Positions 35,615 through 44,819 of a DNA stretch of 64,000 nucleotides are shown here, piece by piece. The notes below the pieces were generated by a model that worked only from the letters and a program-made list of their open reading frames with translations, was not told the origin of the DNA and ran no database searches. The DNA lies in contig NZ_CP042218.1 of NCBI RefSeq assembly GCF_007795095.1, forward strand, positions 1,302,001-1,366,000. Direction: 5' to 3'. Source of the DNA: Luteimonas granuli. Lineage in GTDB: Bacteria > Pseudomonadota > Gammaproteobacteria > Xanthomonadales > Xanthomonadaceae. Every line of letters starts with the position of its first letter. Position 1 is the stretch's first letter. The translations under genes were made by a program, and so were the position numbers.

Positions 35615-38511
35615 TCGAACCTGTGCTCGACGATCAGGCCGTACGAACGGCCGCGCGGGTCGCCGATGCGGGCTTCCCACGCCGCCCCGGATGCGAAGTC
35701 GTTCTGGTGGGCCGTGAACGGCGGATCGGTGTTGAGCAGGTTGCGCACGACGAAAGTGATCTTCGTACTTTCCAGGCCGGTCCAGGTCACGCCGTAGTTG
35801 TAGGTGATGTAACGGTCCACGTCGGGGTTCCAGTCCGGCGGCGTCCAGGTGCCCCGCACCATGCTGACCGGCAATTCGTCCTTGTAGCCGTGGCGATAGA
35901 CCTGGGTCAGCGTGTGCGCCCAGTGGCCCTTGACGTAGCCGAAGTTCAAGGTGTGCTTCCATTTCAGCGGCAGATTGAAGAAGCGCACGTACCTGCCCAC
36001 CTCGTTGTCGCCGTAGGGCATCTCCAGCAGCACCCTCTGCTGGAAGTTGTCGATATAGCTCCCGTTGAGGTTGACCTGCCATGCACCTCCGCCCAGTTCA
36101 CCGCGCAGGTTGGCGTCCAGCTCGACGCCGCTCGTCAGGGTGCCGCCCGTATTGGCGAAGGTGCGATCGAGATGATCGAGCGAGCCGTCGGGGTTGCGGA
36201 TCCACCGGTCGGCGAACAGATGGTAGAAATCCCGGAGCATGTTGATGTCGGGCGCGCGGATGGTGTTCAGGCGCTCGATCTCCCACCAGTCGAGGCTGAT
36301 GTTGAAGGTGTCGGTGGGCGCGTAGACCACCCCCAGGCTCCTCTGCTCGGACTCCTCGGGCTGCAGGTTGATGTTGCCGCCGAACACCTGTCCGGGCCGG
36401 TTGATGAACTCGCACCCGGGCACGCTGGAGTTGGGCACGCCGCCGGGGCAGAGGGCCGGGTCGGCGAGATCGAGGCCGGTGTATTCGCCTTCGAGCCTGC
36501 CGCCGTACAGTTTGGTGAACTCCGGCGCCTTGAAGCCGGTGCTGTAGGCTCCCCGGAACGCCAGCGCGTCGAACGGCTGCCACTTGAACGAATACTTCGG
36601 GTTGGTGGTGCCTCCGAAGGTGTCGTAGTCGTCGTGGCGCACGGCCAGGGTCAGCTCCAGGGTCTCGTGCACCGGCGCATAGGCCTCCACGTACAGCGCC
36701 TTGATGTCGCGGCCGACATCGGGCTGGTCGTTGTTGACGTCGAACGGCGCCTGGTAGATGGCCCGGGTGGCGGCTTCGCCTTCCAGCTTGCCGGCGAATC
36801 CGAATTCCTCGCGGCGGAGCTCGATGCCCGTCGCCAGTTGCACCTCGCCGCCCCACAGCGTCCAGCCCAGGCCGCCGGCGAAGGACGCGTCCAGCGTGGT
36901 GACGGTGGATTCACCTCCGTACAGCTTCACGCCGGCCGCCGACGCGGCCCGGAGCAGGTCCATGCCCTGCTCGCTCTGTTGCTCGCCCGGCATGATGAAA
37001 GGATTGATGTGGCCGCTGCCCAGCGCCCGCTGGAATTCGGTCGTGAAGTAGTAGCCGTTGCCCAGGGTGGATTCGCCCCGACTGGAGGCGCGCGACAGGC
37101 CGAGATCGTAGTTCCAGCTGCCGATGTCGCCTTCCATCCCGGCCAGCAGGCGCCAGGCGGTGGTGGTGGTGAGCACCTCGCGCGGGCCGCAGGCCTCGCA
37201 GCGCCAGCGGTAGGGAATGCGGTTGCCGTAGACCAGGTTGCCGACGCTGCTCAGCGCCGCGGAGCCCGGATAGAAGAACCCGCGGATGGCTTCGTACACC
37301 TCGTTGTAGGTGTCGCGGGTGATGTCGTTCAGCGGATACCACGTGCTCGGGTTGAGCGATCCGGTCGTGCCCGAGGTGATCTGCTGGGACTCGAACTGGC
37401 GGTTCGACTTGACCCGCGACTTCATGCCCTCGATATAGAACAGGTGGCCGTCGCCGATCCCGAAGGTGGCGCGGCCCATCGCCTGGACGCTCTCCAGCGG
37501 CTGCTGCATCACCCGTGCGGCCGGGTAGTCCCATGCACAGGCGTATTTGGCGCTGGCCACGCCCCACATCAGGTGTTCATAGGGGCCCATCAGGTCGCCA
37601 CCGGCTTCGCAGCCAGGCCCCCCGGGCAGGTCGAGGGGATTGATGAAGGACTGGTTGCCGCCACCGGCGGGATCGGGCAGGGAGCCGGTGATGATGCCCC
37701 CCGCGGAGTTGGTGACCGTCGCGAACGGCGTGCCGCGCGTATCCGGCGACAGGCCACGGTTCGGCTGGAAGGTGGTGGCGAAATCCCGGTCGGAGCCCGT
37801 CAGGATCTCGTTCTTCTTCCAGTTCAGCGTGCCCCACACGTTCCAGCGATCGGTGCTGATGTCGCCGACGCCGCCGAGGATGTTGGCGTTGTAGATGTCG
37901 CCGCCGCCGTCATGGGTCACGTCGAAGCCCGCATTGACCGTGACGCCCCGATAGTCGCTGCGGGTGATGAAGTTGATCACGCCACCGATGGCGTCGGTGC
38001 CGTACACCGCCGAGGCACCGTCACGCAGCACTTCCACGCGGTCGATCGCGGCGAAGGGGATGGAGTTCAGGTCGACCGCCTGGCCGCGCAGGCCGTGGGT
38101 GGCCACGCGGCGGCCGTTGAGGAGCACGAGCGTCGCGTCGGCGCCCTGGCCGCGAAGGTTGGCACCCGACACGCCGTTGTTGCCACGCATTTCGTCGGAT
38201 CCCACGCCCACCTGGGCGACGAGATTGTCCGAGCCGTTGCCGGAGATGTTCAGGAACTGCAGCAGCTGCTCGGCGGAGGTGATTCCCTGGGCCTCGATCT
38301 CCTGTTTCTGGATGATGGTGATCGGCAATGCCGTTTCCACATCGGTGCGCTTGATGCGCGAACCGGTGACGGTCACCGAGTCCAGTGTCCTGGCGGTGCG
38401 TGCGGGATCAGTGTCTTCCGACTGCGCGGCCGCGGTGCCCGGAACGGCAAGCGCAAGCATGATGGCGGCGGTCGGGGCGTGGCGCCTGGACGAACGACGT
38501 GCGATCGACAT
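35611..38511 (-). CDS. TonB-dependent outer-membrane receptor 1
   Basis: This 966-aa receptor has a signal peptide (cleaved after TAAAQ near 30), a TonB-box-like LDSVTVTGSRIKR, a plug domain with ITSAEQLLQFL, RGQGADATLVLLNGRR and VYGTDAIGGVINFIT, and a large beta-barrel ending in YGLIVEHRFE. This is the large Oar-like type common in xanthomonads, which imports oligomeric or bulky substrates. Its ligand is unknown. It lies 45 bp downstream of the VanX fusion gene and is translationally coupled to alr, so a D-amino-acid peptide is the contextual guess. The ATG at 38511 follows GGAGAGAG. Confidence 0.93.
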   Translation of the reverse strand: MSIARRSSRRHAPTAAIMLALAVPGTAAAQSEDTDPARTARTLDSVTVTGSRIKRTDVETALPITIIQKQEIEAQGITSAEQLLQFLNISGNGSDNLVAQVGVGSDEMRGNNGVSGANLRGQGADATLVLLNGRRVATHGLRGQAVDLNSIPFAAIDRVEVLRDGASAVYGTDAIGGVINFITRSDYRGVTVNAGFDVTHDGGGDIYNANILGGVGDISTDRWNVWGTLNWKKNEILTGSDRDFATTFQPNRGLSPDTRGTPFATVTNSAGGIITGSLPDPAGGGNQSFINPLDLPGGPGCEAGGDLMGPYEHLMWGVASAKYACAWDYPAARVMQQPLESVQAMGRATFGIGDGHLFYIEGMKSRVKSNRQFESQQITSGTTGSLNPSTWYPLNDITRDTYNEVYEAIRGFFYPGSAALSSVGNLVYGNRIPYRWRCEACGPREVLTTTTAWRLLAGMEGDIGSWNYDLGLSRASSRGESTLGNGYYFTTEFQRALGSGHINPFIMPGEQQSEQGMDLLRAASAAGVKLYGGESTVTTLDASFAGGLGWTLWGGEVQLATGIELRREEFGFAGKLEGEAATRAIYQAPFDVNNDQPDVGRDIKALYVEAYAPVHETLELTLAVRHDDYDTFGGTTNPKYSFKWQPFDALAFRGAYSTGFKAPEFTKLYGGRLEGEYTGLDLADPALCPGGVPNSSVPGCEFINRPGQVFGGNINLQPEESEQRSLGVVYAPTDTFNISLDWWEIERLNTIRAPDINMLRDFYHLFADRWIRNPDGSLDHLDRTFANTGGTLTSGVELDANLRGELGGGAWQVNLNGSYIDNFQQRVLLEMPYGDNEVGRYVRFFNLPLKWKHTLNFGYVKGHWAHTLTQVYRHGYKDELPVSMVRGTWTPPDWNPDVDRYITYNYGVTWTGLESTKITFVVRNLLNTDPPFTAHQNDFASGAAWEARIGDPRGRSYGLIVEHRFE

Positions 38512-38554
38512 AGCTCTACTCTCTCCTCATTGGAAGAACGGCTCGACAGGCGGG

Positions 38555-38561
38555 GGTTATG
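38555..38561 (-). promoter_or_regulatory. CATAACC half-site upstream of receptor 1
   Basis: Reading leftward, CATAACC(CCC) repeats one arm of the two full palindromes at 29331 and 44786. It overlaps the TAA stop of the VanX fusion gene and has no second arm, so it may be chance. Confidence 0.2.
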
Positions 38562-40308
38562 GTTTTTCTTGCGTGGCTCCCCTAGTGCGGCGCAGCTCGT
38601 CCCGCAGGAACAGCCCGCCGATCTCCAGCGCGGTCCGGTAGGGCGTGGGATCGTTGCGGTTGCTCAGCAGGACCACGGTCAGGCCGTGCCGCGGCCAGCG
38701 CACATAGGCGTTGCGGAAGCCGATGCTTTCGCCGTTGTGCCACTGCCTGCCGCCGTCTCCGGTCACGCGCCAGCCGAACCCGTAGTACGTCGTTTCCTGC
38801 CCGTCGGGCACCGCGGCCTGCCTGCCGAACGCCATCGCGCGCGTCGCGTCGCTGAACAGGCGGTCGTCGTCCAGCGCAGCGTCCCAGCGGGCGAGGTCGT
38901 CGATGCTGGAGTAGATGCCTCCGTCCCCGAGCACTGCGCTGTACGGGTTCTGGTCGGTCGCGGCCCAGCCCCCGTCGGTCGCGCTGTAGCCCCAGGAACG
39001 GTACGGAATGTCCGGGCCGCCCTCGACCCGGGCGTGGGTGCCGTGCATTCCAAGCGGCACGAAGATGCGGCTGCGCAGGTAGTCGGCGAAGGACATCCCC
39101 GAGGCACGCTCGACGATCAGCGCCAGCAGCGCGTAGCCGCTGTTGCTGTAGCGGTAGGTGCTGCCGGGCTCGAAATGCAGTCGGTCCTGCGTTTCCAGCA
39201 GGGTCAGTACGCCGGCGTCGAGAATCTGGCCCGGCCAGGGCTTCGACATCAGGTCTTCGTAGTCGGGCAGGCCCGAGGTGTGATTCAGCAGGTGGCGCAC
39301 GATGATGCCTTCGGCCGCCGCGGGCAACGAGGGCAGCCACGTGCGCACCGGATCGTCGAGGGAGAGCTTTCCGTCCTGGGCCAGCAGCAGGATCGCGGCC
39401 GCCGTGAACGGCTTGGTGACCGATGCGAGGCGGTAGCTGGTCGCTGCATCCGCCTGCGTGCCGCGCGCCAGGTTCGATCGCCCGTAGCCGCGGCTGACCA
39501 CGGCCCGACCATCCTTCAGCACCAGGAGCGATGCGCCGGGAACGTCGCCGTCGTAAGGCTGCATCAGACGTTCGATCTCCGCCTGCCGGCCCATCGAGGC
39601 GGGAATGGTCACCGGCACGTCGTACAGCGCACCGGCTCCCGGACCCGACCGGTAGGTGTAATGCCACCACTCCATCGGATAGTTGCCGAAGCCCTCGGCG
39701 GCCATCGCTTCGACCAGCAGCTGGCGGTTGGCGCGCTGTGCGTCGCTGGCCTCGGGCGACGCCGTGTTGGCGCGAAGCCCGAAGAAGTCGAAGTCCGTTC
39801 CCATGTCCAGCGGCTCGCAGGCGGCGCCACGCGCGTCGCATCCGAGCAGGGTGAGGTCGACGGTCGTGCCACGGCTGTGGCCGGACACCGGTGCGATGTA
39901 CCCGTCCAGCAGCTGCGACTTGTCCAGGTCCGGGTAATGCCGGGCCCTGGTGCGCTGGTCCGCCGTGTCGTTCACCCAGCGCATGAAGTGCGCCACCGCG
40001 CGCACGGGCCGGTAGCAGTCGAAGATGCGCAGCCGCATGCCGCGCTCACGCAGCGTGGCATCCACCCGCGCCAGCGCCTCGGCCGCATCGCGCTTCAGCC
40101 AGCAGCGTGGCGCCTCGTACCCGTCCACCGGTGCGCCGACGAAGTTGTCGCTGCCGGCGTAGGCGATCGCCTGGGACATGTCCGGCACCAGGCTGCGGAT
40201 GTCGACCATTCCGGCCTGTTCCATCGTGGCCGCGTCCGACACGACGGGCGGATCCGCCGCGAACGCCAACGGAGCCCACGCGAAAAGGGCCAGTGCCATC
40301 CGCTTCAT
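38557..40308 (-). CDS. Periplasmic VanX-type D-Ala-D-Ala dipeptidase fused to a serine beta-lactamase-fold hydrolase
   Basis: This 583-aa exported protein (signal cleaved after AFA, residue 18) has two enzymes. Residues 20-235 are an M15D dipeptidase: CYRP (R100), zinc ligands H144 and D151 in SGHSRGTTVD, catalytic E213 and zinc ligand H216 in EWWHYTY, all as in VanX/DdpX. Residues 240-575 are an S12-type serine hydrolase: SVTK (S296/K299), YSN (387-389) and a WHNG triad near 540. VanX cleaves D-Ala-D-Ala; S12 enzymes include D-specific peptidases and esterases. A fusion of the two is unusual to me. The ATG at 40308 follows GGAGTGGAGG. It is third in a five-gene operon. Confidence 0.88.
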   Translation of the reverse strand: MKRMALALFAWAPLAFAADPPVVSDAATMEQAGMVDIRSLVPDMSQAIAYAGSDNFVGAPVDGYEAPRCWLKRDAAEALARVDATLRERGMRLRIFDCYRPVRAVAHFMRWVNDTADQRTRARHYPDLDKSQLLDGYIAPVSGHSRGTTVDLTLLGCDARGAACEPLDMGTDFDFFGLRANTASPEASDAQRANRQLLVEAMAAEGFGNYPMEWWHYTYRSGPGAGALYDVPVTIPASMGRQAEIERLMQPYDGDVPGASLLVLKDGRAVVSRGYGRSNLARGTQADAATSYRLASVTKPFTAAAILLLAQDGKLSLDDPVRTWLPSLPAAAEGIIVRHLLNHTSGLPDYEDLMSKPWPGQILDAGVLTLLETQDRLHFEPGSTYRYSNSGYALLALIVERASGMSFADYLRSRIFVPLGMHGTHARVEGGPDIPYRSWGYSATDGGWAATDQNPYSAVLGDGGIYSSIDDLARWDAALDDDRLFSDATRAMAFGRQAAVPDGQETTYYGFGWRVTGDGGRQWHNGESIGFRNAYVRWPRHGLTVVLLSNRNDPTPYRTALEIGGLFLRDELRRTRGATQEKP

Positions 40309-40354
40309 GCCTCCACTCCCCCGGTGTGTTGGATCCAGCATGGAACCGGCAAGC

Positions 40355-41524
40355 TCACTCCTCCGGCGGCAGGCTCCCTGCGCCGGTGATGAAGTGCTCA
40401 TGAAGGGCCCCGTTGACCTCGTCCCGCACCCGCATGTCGCGGGTGCCGTTGGTGATCACCACGAAACCATACTTCTTCTCGACGTCGAAGAACATGGAGC
40501 TGTAGAGGCCGTAGGCGGATCCGGTGTGGCCGGTCAGCTCGACGCCGGGCAGCAGCGCACGCTCGGTGCGCAGGCCCAGGCCGTAGGCGGAGGTGGCGTC
40601 GATGGTGACGGTGGGGGACTGCATCGCGCGCGCGTGTTCCGCGCTGATGATCCGCACGCCGTTCCAGGTGCCGTGGTTCATGTGCACCAGCATCCACGTC
40701 GCCAGGTCGGCCGCGGAGATCTTCAGGCCGCCGGTGGGCGAGAAGACGGGCGCGTCCTTGCCGATCACGTGGGTGTCCAGGCGCGGCCCCAGGGGCAGGT
40801 AGGCCTGGTCGGAGCGCACGAAGCCCTGGTCCTCGCGCCAGCGGTAGAGGCGGGCGAACCTGCCTTCGTCGAGCGCGTCCACGAGATGGCCGCCGTACAG
40901 CCCGAGTGGCTCGAGCACATGGCGCCTGACGTAGGCGTCGAAGCGCTCGCCGGACGCCCGCTCCACGATCGCCCCGACCATGTTGTAGCCGAGGTTGGAA
41001 TATTCGTAGCGCTCGCCGGGAGCGCGGTCGGCGTAGCTGTCCCGCCAGGCGCCGCCGGTGCGCGGGTCGATCACGTCCAGGCTGCCGTAGTGCGTCCCGT
41101 CGGTGATTGACGACGTGTGGTTCATGAGCATGCGCAGCGTGATCGGCCGGTCCGGGTATGCGGGGTTGCGCACCGGAAAGCCGATCAGGTCGCCTGCGTC
41201 GTCGTCCAGGGACAGGCGCCCCTGTTCGACCAGTTGCATCACCGCGGTGGCCGCGAACGACTTGGAGATGGAGGCGATCCGGAAGACGTCGTCCTCGTCG
41301 AGCGGAATCTCCCGCTCCAGATCCTTCCAGCCCAGGCTGCTGCGATGGACGACGGCGTTGTCCCTGACCACCACCACCGCAAGGCCGACCGTCCCGTGCT
41401 CGGCCATCAGGGCGCGCAGCCGGTCGTCGATGCCGGGGCTGGCGACGGAGGGCAGCCAGGCGCAGGCCAGCAGGAAGGTCGTGCACAAGGACAGCAGACG
41501 GCCCACGTTCTTCCGTTCCTTCAT
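40355..41524 (-). CDS. Secreted serine hydrolase of the beta-lactamase/DD-peptidase (S12) fold
   Basis: This 389-aa exported protein has a signal peptide ending near SVAS (residue 29). The catalytic set is complete: SISK (S85/K88), YSN (175-177) and GHTG near 340. The family includes class C beta-lactamases, D-alanyl carboxypeptidases and D-amino-acid amidases/esterases. Sequence alone does not decide between them. It lies between receptor 2 (73 bp upstream) and the VanX fusion (46 bp downstream), whose C-terminal half is of the same fold, suggesting related D-peptide substrates. The ATG at 41524 follows GGAGGACGC. Confidence 0.9.
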   Translation of the reverse strand: MKERKNVGRLLSLCTTFLLACAWLPSVASPGIDDRLRALMAEHGTVGLAVVVVRDNAVVHRSSLGWKDLEREIPLDEDDVFRIASISKSFAATAVMQLVEQGRLSLDDDAGDLIGFPVRNPAYPDRPITLRMLMNHTSSITDGTHYGSLDVIDPRTGGAWRDSYADRAPGERYEYSNLGYNMVGAIVERASGERFDAYVRRHVLEPLGLYGGHLVDALDEGRFARLYRWREDQGFVRSDQAYLPLGPRLDTHVIGKDAPVFSPTGGLKISAADLATWMLVHMNHGTWNGVRIISAEHARAMQSPTVTIDATSAYGLGLRTERALLPGVELTGHTGSAYGLYSSMFFDVEKKYGFVVITNGTRDMRVRDEVNGALHEHFITGAGSLPPEE

Positions 41525-41597
41525 GCGTCCTCCGGCAGGTGGTTCGATCGTGTGCGCCGCGGCCGCCGTCGCCATTCCTGGCGACGGCGGCGCTGGC

Positions 41598-44500
41598 TCA
41601 GTCGAAGGACTTGGTCACCGTCAGGTACCAGCCCCGACCGAGCGCGTTGTGCAGCGAAGAGTTGAAGCCCAGCGCGCTCGGGGTCAGCGGCGGCTGGCGG
41701 TCGCCGACGTTGCGGACGGTCAACCGGACCCGCGTCCCGTCGAGGAAGCCGTCGCGTCCGTCGAAGCGGTGCTCGGCCCAGAGGTTCGTCGTGGTCCAGC
41801 TCGGCACCGGATAGTAGTTGCCGAGGTTGGACACCGCTCCGGTGGACTCGAAGCCATCGGTGTAGTTGACGAAGGCGCCCAGCCCCCATGCGCCCTTGCG
41901 CCAGGAGGTGCTGAAGGTCGCGCGCCACTCGGGCTTGCCGTTCACGCCCAGCAGGTTGCCGGCGTTGCGGAGGTCGAAGTTGTCGTCGATCAGCCCCGAC
42001 TCCTGGGCCTCGAAGATGCGCGTCTCGTCGGCGGTGGGATCCTGTGTCATCTGGATCAGGCGCGTGGCGTTGAGGCTGGCGCTGAACGTGCCGGCGGCGT
42101 CGGTGCGCAGGCGCCAGTCGACGCCGAAGTCGATGCCGCGCGTGGTCCGCGGCAGGCGGTTGATATAGAGGTCGTCGACGTAGTCGACCATGCCCACCGG
42201 GTCCAGCCCGGTGCCCTCGAACAGGGCGATCCGCGCCTCGTCCGGGGCCAGGCGGACCACGGCCGGGTTGGACGAGCCCTGCATGCGAAGCAGGTAGTCC
42301 AGGGCCAGGTGGGTGGCCTCGCCCAGGATGCCGATCACGTCCTCCTGCTGGATCTCCCAGTAGTCGGTGGTGAAGGTCATGCGGGTGGATTCGGGCAGGA
42401 AGCGCGGCTGGAACACGAAGCCGGCCGACCAGGTCTCAGCGGTCTCGGGATCCAGGTCGCGGTTGCCGCTGCGGATCGCCATCGTGCTGTAGGTGCGGCC
42501 GCAGCGATGCACGCCGTCGATGGTGCCGTTGCGGATGTCGGCCTCGCACACGTAGTAGTCGGTGCGGCTGTTGCTGACGGTCGTGCCCTCGGCGTACATC
42601 TGCAGGATGTTCGGCGCCAGGAAACTCTGCGACCAGTTGGCGCGGAACATCATGCCGTCGACGATGTCCCAGGCCAGCGACACCTTCGGCTTGGCGACGC
42701 CGCCGAAGTCGGAATAGTGCTCGTAGCGGCCCGCGACCTGCAGGTCCAGCGCGCGCACCAGCGGCACGCCCATCTGCGGCGACACCAGCGGGATCGCGAA
42801 CTCGGCGTACAGCGAACCGACCTCACGGTCGCCCGAGTTGTCCCCCGAGGGGCTGGCACCGAGCACGTCGCTGGTGATCGCGCCGGTCAGCGGGTTGGTA
42901 TAGGTGTAGGTGCCGTCGAAGCGCGGATCGCGGTCGTCGTCCAGGGTCTCGCGGCGCCACTCGCCGCCGAAGGCGACGCCGACGTCGCCGGCCGGCACAC
43001 GGAACAGGTCCTCGCGGATGAAGCGGGTATCGAGCTGGAACAGGGTCGCCCTGCTCTCGCGCACCACCGGCACGGAGAAGTGGTCGATCGCCGCCTGGTT
43101 CTGCCCGGGGTCCTTCGGCGCGCCCCAGTCACCGGGGTTGCCGCCCAGGAAGGGGTTGTAGGCGTCCGGCGTGTTCCAGGACAGCGCCTCGGAGAACAGC
43201 GTGTTGCTGATCGAGCCGTGCTGGGTGTCGGTGGTGGTCGCCGACGAGTACAGCACCGCGCCCTCCCAGTCGAAGCCGCCGACCATGCCGCGAACGCCGG
43301 CGAGGAAGCGGTACTGGTCGTCGTCCACCGTGTAAGGACGCGTGGTGTCGGTGGGACGGTAGCTGGTGAGGCGCACGTCCAGGCCTTCCACCGGCGCGTT
43401 GATGCCCGCCAGTCGATACGGGTTGAGCGAGCCGTCGGCCCGGTACATCGCGCCGAAGGGGTTGTAGTAGTTGTTCTTCGACACCAGGATCGGCGCCGCG
43501 CCCAGCGGTGCGGCCTGCTCGCGCATGCCTTCGTAGCGCGCCTTGTACCAGGCCAGCTCGCCGAAGGCGACGAAGTTGTCGTCGAGGTCGTGTTCGATCG
43601 TGCCGAACGCGTTCATGCGGTCGAGCTCGCCGAGGATCTGGCGCTGGTGGTTCGGGCTGAAGCGCAGCGGCCGGTCGATGGTGGTGTTCTGCGCGCCGGT
43701 GTTGATGCAGACGTTGCCGTCCAGCGCCGCGGTGCAGCCGTGGTGGCCGACCGGGTCGATGTGGAACTGCCCGCTGCCGTTGGTGATCAGCGCGTTGCCG
43801 GGGCCGCGCACGGCCACGTTGCCGACGGTCTGGAACACGCCCCAGGCGCTGCCGGTGATGCGGTCGTCGAAGGCGGCCACGCCCTCGAACTCGGTGCCGT
43901 CCATCAGCGCGCGGCGGTCCATGTTGGCGCTGTAGTCGCGTTCGGTCGCCGGCAGGTCGGTGCGGTGCGTCCAGCCGCCCACCAGCGTCGCGCGGGTGCG
44001 GCCGTCGTTGAACCACTTGCCGGCCTTGAAGTTGATGTTGCCCTGGCGCAGTTCGACGTCCTCGGAGCCGCCGTACTGGGTCTGGACCTGGAAGCCCTGG
44101 TAATGCGTGTCCAGCACCACGTTGACCACGCCGGCGACGGCGTCCGAGCCGTACAGCGCCGAGGCGCCGCCCAGCAGGGTCTCGATGCGGCGCGTGCCGA
44201 ACAGCGGGATCGCGTTCATGTTCGCGGTCTGGCGCGGCACGAGCGATTCGGTCTGCGTGCCCGGGTGCGGCACCATGCGGCGCCCGTTCACCATCAGCAG
44301 CGTGTTGCCGGTGCCCAGGTTGCGCAGGTTGATCGAGCCGACGTCGCCGCGCGCCGCGTTGAGGTTGGCCGCGGTGTCGCTGTTGTTGAACATCATGTCG
44401 CCGACCTGCGGCATCGCCTGCAGCAGTTCGTCGCCGGAGATGGCGCCGGTGGCCTCGATCTTCTCCTCGTCCATCACCACCACCGGCGACGGACCCTCGG

Positions 44501-44681
44501 CGCGCGTGCTCGCGAGCCGGCTGCCCACCACAACGACGGTGTCGAGTTCCTTCGCCCTGGCCTCGGCCTCGGTCTGTGGCTGCGCCGGCTCGGCGCTTGG
44601 CTGCTGCGCGAATGCCATGCTCTGCAGCGTCGATGCGAGGATGACGCTGAGCAGCGTCGGTCTGGTCAGGCGATGGTGCAT
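41598..44681 (-). CDS. TonB-dependent outer-membrane receptor 2
   Basis: This 1027-aa receptor has a signal peptide (cleaved after AFAQ near 25), ELDTVVVVGSRLA as a TonB-box region, a plug with GDELLQAMPQVGDMMF, NLGTGNTLLMVNGRRMVP and LYGSDAVAGVVNVVL, and a long barrel ending in YLTVTKSFD. It is the first gene of the five-gene minus-strand operon. The ATG at 44681 has a strong GGAGGAAG box. A T-N11-A palindrome about 105 bp upstream resembles the one before dgcN. The ligand is unknown; the operon's hydrolases point to D-amino-acid-containing peptides. Confidence 0.93.
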   Translation of the reverse strand: MHHRLTRPTLLSVILASTLQSMAFAQQPSAEPAQPQTEAEARAKELDTVVVVGSRLASTRAEGPSPVVVMDEEKIEATGAISGDELLQAMPQVGDMMFNNSDTAANLNAARGDVGSINLRNLGTGNTLLMVNGRRMVPHPGTQTESLVPRQTANMNAIPLFGTRRIETLLGGASALYGSDAVAGVVNVVLDTHYQGFQVQTQYGGSEDVELRQGNINFKAGKWFNDGRTRATLVGGWTHRTDLPATERDYSANMDRRALMDGTEFEGVAAFDDRITGSAWGVFQTVGNVAVRGPGNALITNGSGQFHIDPVGHHGCTAALDGNVCINTGAQNTTIDRPLRFSPNHQRQILGELDRMNAFGTIEHDLDDNFVAFGELAWYKARYEGMREQAAPLGAAPILVSKNNYYNPFGAMYRADGSLNPYRLAGINAPVEGLDVRLTSYRPTDTTRPYTVDDDQYRFLAGVRGMVGGFDWEGAVLYSSATTTDTQHGSISNTLFSEALSWNTPDAYNPFLGGNPGDWGAPKDPGQNQAAIDHFSVPVVRESRATLFQLDTRFIREDLFRVPAGDVGVAFGGEWRRETLDDDRDPRFDGTYTYTNPLTGAITSDVLGASPSGDNSGDREVGSLYAEFAIPLVSPQMGVPLVRALDLQVAGRYEHYSDFGGVAKPKVSLAWDIVDGMMFRANWSQSFLAPNILQMYAEGTTVSNSRTDYYVCEADIRNGTIDGVHRCGRTYSTMAIRSGNRDLDPETAETWSAGFVFQPRFLPESTRMTFTTDYWEIQQEDVIGILGEATHLALDYLLRMQGSSNPAVVRLAPDEARIALFEGTGLDPVGMVDYVDDLYINRLPRTTRGIDFGVDWRLRTDAAGTFSASLNATRLIQMTQDPTADETRIFEAQESGLIDDNFDLRNAGNLLGVNGKPEWRATFSTSWRKGAWGLGAFVNYTDGFESTGAVSNLGNYYPVPSWTTTNLWAEHRFDGRDGFLDGTRVRLTVRNVGDRQPPLTPSALGFNSSLHNALGRGWYLTVTKSFD

Positions 44682-44785
44682 GTGGTCACTTCCTCCGAAG
44701 ACACGGATCGGCGCGGTATCGCGCCCCCCTGCCCGGACTGTAGCGACCTTGCACCTTCGCGAAGCCTCGCTTTTTGAGCCCATCC

Positions 44786-44802
44786 CATAGCGGCAGGTTA
44801 TG
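44786..44802. promoter_or_regulatory. Palindromic T-N11-A operator candidate upstream of receptor 2
   Basis: Read leftward the site is CATAACCTGCCGCTATG, sharing 13 of 17 positions with 29331-29347 and keeping CATA...TATG ends with T-N11-A. It precedes the operon that starts at 44681 and lies just beyond the ggt1 stop. A shared LysR-type regulator is inferred. Confidence 0.5.
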
Positions 44803-44819
44803 CCTGCGAACCCCCGCAC

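Noticed and set aside
38557-40308. Vancomycin resistance cluster
   Set aside because: There is a VanX-like domain but no VanH, VanA-type ligase or VanRS, and the protein is exported; a catabolic role fits better.
35623-40389. 1588-codon plus-strand frame
   Set aside because: It is antisense to receptor 1 and the VanX fusion, both clearly coding; composition is that of a shadow frame.
41103-44777. 1224-codon plus-strand frame
   Set aside because: Antisense to receptor 2 with no recognisable motif.
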